A stretch of 64,000 nucleotides of DNA from Flavimobilis sp052324925 (GTDB taxonomy: Bacteria > Actinomycetota > Actinomycetes > Actinomycetales > Cellulomonadaceae). Numbering within the stretch: position 1 is the first letter of the stretch; the number at the start of each line of letters is the position of its first letter. The stretch lies in NCBI GenBank assembly GCA_052324925.1, contig JBQPRE010000003.1; one strand, given 5' to 3'. The translations under genes and the position numbers were made by a program. Below, in pieces: positions 59,801-64,000 of the stretch. The notes beneath the pieces were generated by a model. It was not told where the DNA came from, ran no database searches, and saw only the letters and a program-made list of their open reading frames with translations.

Positions 59801-59890
59801 GCGCGCGACCTCGCTGAAGCCCGCGCGCCGCAGCCGCGTCCCGGCCGACTCGCGCCTGCCACCTCCCGGTGAGGTGCTCGGAACGCTCAT
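56810..59890 (-). CDS. glnE: Glutamine synthetase adenylyltransferase/adenylyl-removing enzyme
   Basis: Bifunctional regulator of 1026 residues that adenylylates and deadenylylates glutamine synthetase. It has two nucleotidyltransferase domains. The N-terminal (removing) one carries GKCGARELNYVSDVDVVYV near residue 260, the C-terminal (adenylylating) one GMGRLGGRESGYGSDADVQF near 760, with the G-S-D-x-D metal motif. Each is followed by a helical GlnD/PII-type domain (KLGKGGLRDVEFTVQLLQLV; KLGRGGLADVEWTVQLLQLE). The start is ATG 59890. glnA with its adenylylation Tyr lies across the mobile element and glnA2 directly upstream (17 bp gap), so glnA2-glnE form an operon. Confidence 0.94.
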   Translation of the reverse strand: MSVPSTSPGGGRRESAGTRLRRAGFSEVARAEAFLGDAALARVLSDRDALVAALAPVADPDAALLALVRIAEAVADGPEEPVLRAALATDDDARARLLAVLGASVALADELVRHPDVLGAVLSGDSPLDADPVQVRAELLRAVAADPRAEVPLACGLSLAAPQAASTSEVSAATDALRRAYRRRLARVAAWDLAAPSPVDVLPEVAAALSDLAAAALEAALAIARAGLPGHGAETRLAVIAMGKCGARELNYVSDVDVVYVAQPVEGADEAAALADGARLAAALARACAQPSGEPPLWTVDAALRPEGKDGPLVRTVASHRAYYDRWAKTWEFQALLKARFVAGDAELGAMYLEAVSPLVWQAVTRENFVSDAQAMRRRVEDHVPAAEADRQVKLGKGGLRDVEFTVQLLQLVHGRGDASIRVATTLTALDALTDAGYVGRDDRDEMARCYRFLRVLEHRLQLHRLFRTHLLPTADADLRRLARSVGLRAEGAEGVLAAWRQTRLTVRAMHERLYYRPLLPAVARLSASEASLRPEDARARLAAIGYRDPGGAVRHIAALTDGVSRRAAIQRQLLPVMLGWFAEGADPDGGLLSFRVLSDELGRSHWYLKLLRDSGTAARRLARLLAGSRYLSDALSRSPESVSWLGEDAELALPGVDRLASETDAMLSRAEDVVSAAHSVRALRRRELARTAAAEALGLTDVLAAAEAISGITDVVLAAALRVAHHAVCAERSHEAPLADVLVIGMGRLGGRESGYGSDADVQFVHRPRGGAGESEAHTYATAVATRLRQLLGEVSSEPSLEVDADLRPEGRHGPLVRSLESFTEYHARWSLMWEAQALLRARRVAGPEDLWDAVAPIIDAVRYPAELPTERAREVRRMKARVEAERMPRGTDPARNVKLGRGGLADVEWTVQLLQLEHAGRVAALRTTSTLGALDVLAAHGLVEASDADVLREAWLLASSVRNANVLWSGRADGTGTDLLPSARRDLEGVARLLGHHDANELDELYLRTARRCRAVVDRVFYGA

Positions 59891-59906
59891 CGACCGCGGA
59901 CCCGCG

Positions 59907-61244
59907 TCACAGGACGGGCAGGAAGTGCTCGAGCTCGAACGGCGTCACCTGCGAGCGGTAGTTCTCCCACTCCTGACGCTTGTTGCGCAGGACGAAGTCG
60001 AAGACGTGCTCACCGAGCGTCTCGGCAACGAGCTCCGACCGCTCCATGAGACGCACAGCCTCGTCGAGCGACTGAGGAAGCGGTTCGATCCCCGCGGCAC
60101 GGCGCTCGGCATCGGTGAGCAGCCAGACGTCCTCGGCCGAACCCTCGGGGAGCTCGTAGCCTTCCTCGATGCCCTTGAGGCCCGCCGCAAGCAGGACAGC
60201 GAACGCCAGGTACGGGTTCGCGGCCGAGTCGAGCGCGCGGTACTCGATGCGCGAGGAGTTGCCCTTGCCGGGCTTGTACATCGGCACCCGCACGAGCGAC
60301 GAGCGGTTGTTGTGACCCCAGCAGATGTAGCTCGGTGCCTCAGCCCCGCCCCACAGGCGCTTGTAGGAGTTGACGTACTGGTTGGTGATCGCCGTGATCT
60401 CGGCCGCGTGCGTGAGCAGGCCCGCGATGAACGCGCGACCCGTGCGGCTCAGCTCATACTGCGCGCCCGGCTCGTGGAAGGCGTTGCGATCACCCTCGAA
60501 CAGCGACAGGTGCGTGTGCATGCCTGATCCCGGGTGCTCCGCCATGGGCTTCGGCATGAAGGACGCGTACACGCCCTGCTCGAGCGCGACCTCCTTGATG
60601 ACCGTGCGGAACGTCATGATGTTGTCCGCGGTCGTCAGTGCGTCCGCGTAGCGCAGGTCGATCTCGTTCTGCCCCGGGCCCGCCTCGTGGTGCGAGAACT
60701 CGACCGAGATGCCCATGGTCTCGAGCATCTGGATCGCGGCTCGACGGAAGTCATGCGCATTGCCACGTGCCACGTGGTCGAAGTAGCCGGCGCGGTCGAC
60801 CGGGACGAGCGGGAGCCCCTGACCGAGCGGGCCCTTGAAGAGGTAGAACTCGATCTCAGGGTGCGTGTAGAACGTGAAGCCCTTCGCGGCCGCGCGGTCC
60901 ATCGCACGCTTGAGGACGTGCCGGGAGTCGGCCAGCGACTCGGTTCCGTCAGGGTTGAGCAGGTCGCAGAACATGCGGGCCGTCCCGTTGCGGTCCCCAC
61001 GCCACGGAAGCGTCTGGAACGTCGCGGGATCAGGACGGGCGACCATGTCTGCCTCGTAGACCCGCGTGAGGCCCTCGATCGCCGAGCCGTCGAAGCCGAT
61101 GCCCTCGGCGAACGCACCCTCGAGCTCAGCCGGTGCGATCGCGACGGACTTGAGCATCCCCAGCACGTCGGTGAACCAGAGGCGGATGAATCGGATGTCG
61201 CGCTCCTCGACGGTGCGAAGCACGAACTCCTGCTGCTTGTCCAT
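59907..61244 (-). CDS. glnA2: Glutamine synthetase-like enzyme (GlnA2 type, no adenylylation Tyr)
   Basis: Glutamine synthetase of 445 residues. Catalytic segments are present: GIGFDGSAIEGLTRVYEADM, EIEFYLFKG, HHEAGPGQNEIDLRYADALT, MPKPMAEHPGSGMHTHLSLF and NRSSLVRVPMYKPGKGNSSR. In the position where glnA1 has DLYELPPEE this protein has DVWLLTDAERR, so it cannot be adenylylated there. Mycobacterial GlnA2 is similar and not essential. ATG 61244 has AGGA upstream; the longer start at 61367 lies in the shared intergenic region. It precedes glnE by 17 bp. Confidence 0.93.
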   Translation of the reverse strand: MDKQQEFVLRTVEERDIRFIRLWFTDVLGMLKSVAIAPAELEGAFAEGIGFDGSAIEGLTRVYEADMVARPDPATFQTLPWRGDRNGTARMFCDLLNPDGTESLADSRHVLKRAMDRAAAKGFTFYTHPEIEFYLFKGPLGQGLPLVPVDRAGYFDHVARGNAHDFRRAAIQMLETMGISVEFSHHEAGPGQNEIDLRYADALTTADNIMTFRTVIKEVALEQGVYASFMPKPMAEHPGSGMHTHLSLFEGDRNAFHEPGAQYELSRTGRAFIAGLLTHAAEITAITNQYVNSYKRLWGGAEAPSYICWGHNNRSSLVRVPMYKPGKGNSSRIEYRALDSAANPYLAFAVLLAAGLKGIEEGYELPEGSAEDVWLLTDAERRAAGIEPLPQSLDEAVRLMERSELVAETLGEHVFDFVLRNKRQEWENYRSQVTPFELEHFLPVL

Positions 61245-61371
61245 GTGACCATCCTGCCCGAGAAGTGTTTCAAGCACGTTGCACGACCGACACTCGGCAC
61301 GTCGGGGCCCGCCAGACACGGCTCCAGCGCGACGACGTCCCGCCCGCGACCCCGCAGGTCGCCGCACGTCC

Positions 61372-61377
61372 TAGGCT
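61372..61377 (+). promoter_or_regulatory. -10 hexamer, leaderless nadE
   Basis: TAGGCT ends 6 nt before ATG 61384, the same hexamer as at ctaC and the RDD gene. Confidence 0.55.
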
Positions 61378-61383
61378 TGAGCC

Positions 61384-63114
61384 ATGCCAGAGCTCTCCAT
61401 CGCGCTCGCCCAGGTCGACACGTGCGTCGGCGACCTCACCGGCAACGCGCGTCTCATCCGCGAGGCCGTCGCGACGGCCGCAGCTGACGGCGCGCGGCTC
61501 GTCGCCTTCCCCGAGATGACCCTCCCCGGCTACCCGGTCGAGGACCTCGCGCTGCGCGCCGCCTTCCGCGACGACGCGGCGGCCGCGGTCGACACGCTCG
61601 CACGCGACCTCGCCGGCGCAGGGCACGGCGACATCACCGTCGTCGTCGGAACGCTCGGAACCGTGGCGACCCCGGCCGGGCCGCGCCCGACGAACCGCGC
61701 CGTCGTGCTGCGCGACGGCCGCATCGTCGCCACGTACGACAAGCGCCACCTGCCCACCTACGGCGTCTTCGACGAGGCCCGGGTCTTCATGCCCGGTGAG
61801 ACGTCCGTCGTGTTCGAGGCCGACGGGCACCGCGTCGGGCTCATGGTGTGCGAGGACCTCTGGCGCACGGACGGGCCGGTCGACGACCTCGCGGGCGCCG
61901 ACCTCGACCTGCTGCTCGTCCTCAACGGATCCCCCTACGAAGAGGGCAAGGACCCCGAACGCCTCGCCCATGCCCGACGCACCGCAGCGACGCTCGGAGC
62001 ACCCGTCGCCTACGTCAACCAGGTCGGCGCGCAGGACGACCTGGTCCTCGAAGGAGGAAGCTTCGTCCTCGATGCCGCAGGTGACGTGGTCGCACGCTGC
62101 GCCCAGCTCGAGCCCGACCTCCTCCTGCACCCCGTCCCGCGACGCGGCACACCGCTCACGCGCGGCCGCATCGCACGGCCGCTCGACCCCGACGAAGAGG
62201 TCTACCGCGCATGCGTCGCCGGGCTCGCGGGCTACATCCGCAAGAACAGCTTCCGTTCCGTCGTCCTCGGTCTCTCGGGTGGCATCGACTCCGCACTCGT
62301 CGCAGTCATGGCTGCGGACGCGATCGGCGGCGAGAACGTCGTCGGTGTCTCGATGCCCTCGGTCCACTCCTCGCAGCACTCCAAGGACGACGCGGCCGAC
62401 CTCGCCCGCCGCATCGGCGCGGACTACCGCATCCAGCAGATCGGCACGACCGTCGCTGCCTTCGAGGACGCCCTGCCGCTCGACGGCATCGCCGCCGAGA
62501 ACCTGCAGGCCCGGGTCCGCGGCATGATCCTCATGTCGCTGTCGAACGCCGAGGGTCACCTCACGCTCGCGACCGGCAACAAGTCAGAGCTCGCCGTCGG
62601 GTACTCGACCGTCTACGGCGACGCGGTCGGCGGGTACGCGCCGATCAAGGACGTGCTCAAGTCGCGCGTGTGGGCGCTCGCCCGGTGGCGCGACAACCAC
62701 GCGCTCGACCGAGGCGAGCTCCCCCCGATCCCCGAGTCGTCCATCACCAAGCCACCGTCGGCCGAGCTCCGACCAGGCCAGGTCGACCAGGACTCCCTGC
62801 CGCCCTACGACCAGCTCGACGCGGTGCTCGAGGACTACGTCGGACGCAGCCTGGGCCACGACGCCTTGCTCGAGGCCGGCCACGACCCCGAGACGATCGC
62901 GCTCGTGCTCCGGCTCGTCGACCGCGCCGAGTGGAAGCGCCGCCAGTACCCGCCGGGCCCCAAGGTCACCGCGCTGGCGTTCGGACGCGACCGACGCCTT
63001 CCGGTGACGAGCCGACGGCGCGAAGCACCCGCCACCCCCGAGACCGTCCAGGCCACGAGCCTGACCGCCAGCGCCAGCGCCAGCACCACGAAACCGACCG
63101 AGGAGCAGCCATGA
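61384..63114 (+). CDS. nadE: Glutamine-dependent NAD+ synthetase
   Basis: Final step of NAD synthesis, amidating nicotinate adenine dinucleotide with ammonia from glutamine. The protein has 576 residues. The N-terminal nitrilase-type glutaminase has the catalytic triad Glu (AFPEMTLPGYP), Lys (YDKRHLPTYG) and Cys (MVCEDLWR). The C-terminal synthetase has the PP-loop VLGLSGGIDSALVAVMAADA and GNKSELAVGYSTVYGDAVGG. The tail of about 40 residues after KRRQYPPGPKVT is low-complexity. ATG 61384 is leaderless. The stop overlaps panB (ATGA). With nadA it gives two steps of NAD synthesis in the window. Confidence 0.95.
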   Translation: MPELSIALAQVDTCVGDLTGNARLIREAVATAAADGARLVAFPEMTLPGYPVEDLALRAAFRDDAAAAVDTLARDLAGAGHGDITVVVGTLGTVATPAGPRPTNRAVVLRDGRIVATYDKRHLPTYGVFDEARVFMPGETSVVFEADGHRVGLMVCEDLWRTDGPVDDLAGADLDLLLVLNGSPYEEGKDPERLAHARRTAATLGAPVAYVNQVGAQDDLVLEGGSFVLDAAGDVVARCAQLEPDLLLHPVPRRGTPLTRGRIARPLDPDEEVYRACVAGLAGYIRKNSFRSVVLGLSGGIDSALVAVMAADAIGGENVVGVSMPSVHSSQHSKDDAADLARRIGADYRIQQIGTTVAAFEDALPLDGIAAENLQARVRGMILMSLSNAEGHLTLATGNKSELAVGYSTVYGDAVGGYAPIKDVLKSRVWALARWRDNHALDRGELPPIPESSITKPPSAELRPGQVDQDSLPPYDQLDAVLEDYVGRSLGHDALLEAGHDPETIALVLRLVDRAEWKRRQYPPGPKVTALAFGRDRRLPVTSRRREAPATPETVQATSLTASASASTTKPTEEQP

Positions 63115-63944
63115 CCGACCACACCGCAGCAGACCAGACGACTCCGCCGCGGCGCGTCCGCGTCCACCACCTGCGCGAGGCCAAGGAACAGGGCCGCAAG
63201 CTGACGATGCTCACGGCCTACGACGTGCCGACCGCGCGCATCTTCGACGAGGCCGGTGTCGACATGCTCCTCGTCGGCGACTCGATGGGCGACAACATCC
63301 TCGGCCACGAGAACACCCTGCCCGTGACGCTCGACGAGCTGATCCCCGCCGCGCGCGCGGTCGCCCGCGGTGCCCGCCGCGCGTTCGTCGTCGCTGACCT
63401 CCCCTTCGGCAGCTACGAAGCCTCCGCCGAGCAGGCCCACGCAAGCGCGGTGCGCATGATGAAGGAGACGGGCGTCCACGCCGTCAAGATCGAAGGCGGA
63501 CGACGGATCGCGGCGCAGGTCGAGCTGCTCACACAGTCGGGCATCCCGGTCGTCGGGCACCTCGGCTTCACGCCGCAGTCCGAGAACGTCCTCGGTGGCA
63601 AGCGCATCCAGGGCCGCGGCGACGCCGCCGACAAGCTCAAGGCCGACGCGCTCGCGCTGCAGGAGGCCGGGGCGATCGCCATCGTGCTCGAGATGGTGCC
63701 CGCACCCTTGGCGAGCGACGTCACCGAGATCCTTCACGTGCCGACGATCGGCATCGGCGCCGGTCCCGAATGCGACGGCCAGGTGCTCGTATGGCTCGAC
63801 ATGGCGGGCATGGGCGACTGGGCCCCGCGCTTCGCCAAGCAGTTCGGGCGCGTCGGCGAGGCGCTCTCGCAGGCCGCGCGTGACTACGTCAGCGAGGTCA
63901 CGGGAGGCACGTACCCCGGCCCTGAGCACACCTACACGAGCTGA
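63111..63944 (+). CDS. panB: 3-methyl-2-oxobutanoate hydroxymethyltransferase
   Basis: First committed step of pantothenate (CoA) synthesis, using methylene-tetrahydrofolate to make ketopantoate. The protein has 277 residues. Signatures are KLTMLTAYDVPTARIFDEAG, LLVGDSMGDNILGHENTLPV, with metal Asp, VVADLPFGSYEASAEQAHAS, VKIEGGRRIAAQVE, GHLGFTPQSENVLGGK and VPTIGIGAGPECDGQVLVWL, all complete. ATG 63111 overlaps the nadE stop by four bases and follows an AGGAG site, so it is coupled. M. tuberculosis panB (Rv2225) lies likewise downstream of glnA2. No terminator is visible before the G tract. Confidence 0.95.
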   Translation: MTDHTAADQTTPPRRVRVHHLREAKEQGRKLTMLTAYDVPTARIFDEAGVDMLLVGDSMGDNILGHENTLPVTLDELIPAARAVARGARRAFVVADLPFGSYEASAEQAHASAVRMMKETGVHAVKIEGGRRIAAQVELLTQSGIPVVGHLGFTPQSENVLGGKRIQGRGDAADKLKADALALQEAGAIAIVLEMVPAPLASDVTEILHVPTIGIGAGPECDGQVLVWLDMAGMGDWAPRFAKQFGRVGEALSQAARDYVSEVTGGTYPGPEHTYTS

Positions 63945-63969
63945 GCAGCAGCGCTCGGCGCGACGACGG

Positions 63970-64000
<31 letters not shown>

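Overview
The window is about 64 kb of very GC-rich DNA that reads as a conserved chromosomal block of an actinobacterium. Evidence for this is heavy GTG use at starts, a mycobacterium-like gene order, a bcc-aa3 respiratory chain, actinobacterial marker families (DUF3043, DUF4191, DUF4192, an Rv2175c-type regulator, an alanine/lysine-rich primary sigma factor) and many apparently leaderless genes. A high-GC Micrococcales relative of Cellulomonas or Sanguibacter is the best guess; the sequence does not fix the genus. From memory, the order polyprenyl synthase, Rv2175c, PASTA kinase, class II DAHP synthase, acyltransferase, acyl-CoA ligase, exonuclease, trpD, ctaE-qcrCAB, ctaC, erpA, glycerate kinase, DUF3043, pepA, dlaT/sucB, lipB, lipA, DUF4191, glnA, glnE, glnA2, panB matches the Mycobacterium tuberculosis Rv2173-Rv2225 segment.

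Layout. 1-5.4 kb: a truncated lipoprotein gene, a YhhN-type membrane protein, a double-GNAT acetyltransferase, parE and a small DUF7455 protein. 5.4-10.6 kb: primary sigma factor, universal stress protein, DUF4192 protein, polyprenyl diphosphate synthase and the Rv2175c-like regulator. 10.6-24 kb: PASTA Ser/Thr kinase, aroG coupled to a PPi-type phosphofructokinase, PlsC, glucokinase, acyl-CoA ligase, a DEDDh/GIY-YIG nuclease, an AsnC-type sensor, trpD and a degenerate receiver protein. 24-33 kb: the respiratory block ctaE-qcrC-qcrA-qcrB, sodA, and ctaC-ctaD-ctaF on the other strand. 33-42 kb: a NifS-fold protein without its PLP lysine, erpA, glycerate kinase, nadA, a thioesterase, DUF3043, pyrD, two small membrane proteins and pepA. 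A 78-base pure C tract, almost certainly a sequencing or assembly artefact, follows pepA. 42-50.6 kb: lpd and sucB, then lipB and lipA, which make the lipoyl cofactor that sucB carries. 50.6-64 kb: RDD protein, glnA, a decayed integrative element, an AI-2E-type membrane protein, glnE, glnA2, nadE and panB, ending in a G tract.

The two most unusual items are these. (1) The cysteine-desulfurase-fold protein at 32931-34091 has Asp where the Schiff-base Lys should be and contains no lysine at all; it lies next to erpA. (2) A 2.8 kb element sits in the 3' end of glnA. It is flanked by a 30-bp perfect repeat of the glnA terminus and carries the tail end of a tyrosine recombinase, an excisionase-like HTH gene, a DUF2188 gene and a broken tape-measure gene. 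It has pushed glnA's likely terminator 2.8 kb away. A third theme is leaderless transcription: about twenty genes have a TANNNT-like hexamer 6-8 nt before the start codon and mostly no Shine-Dalgarno sequence.
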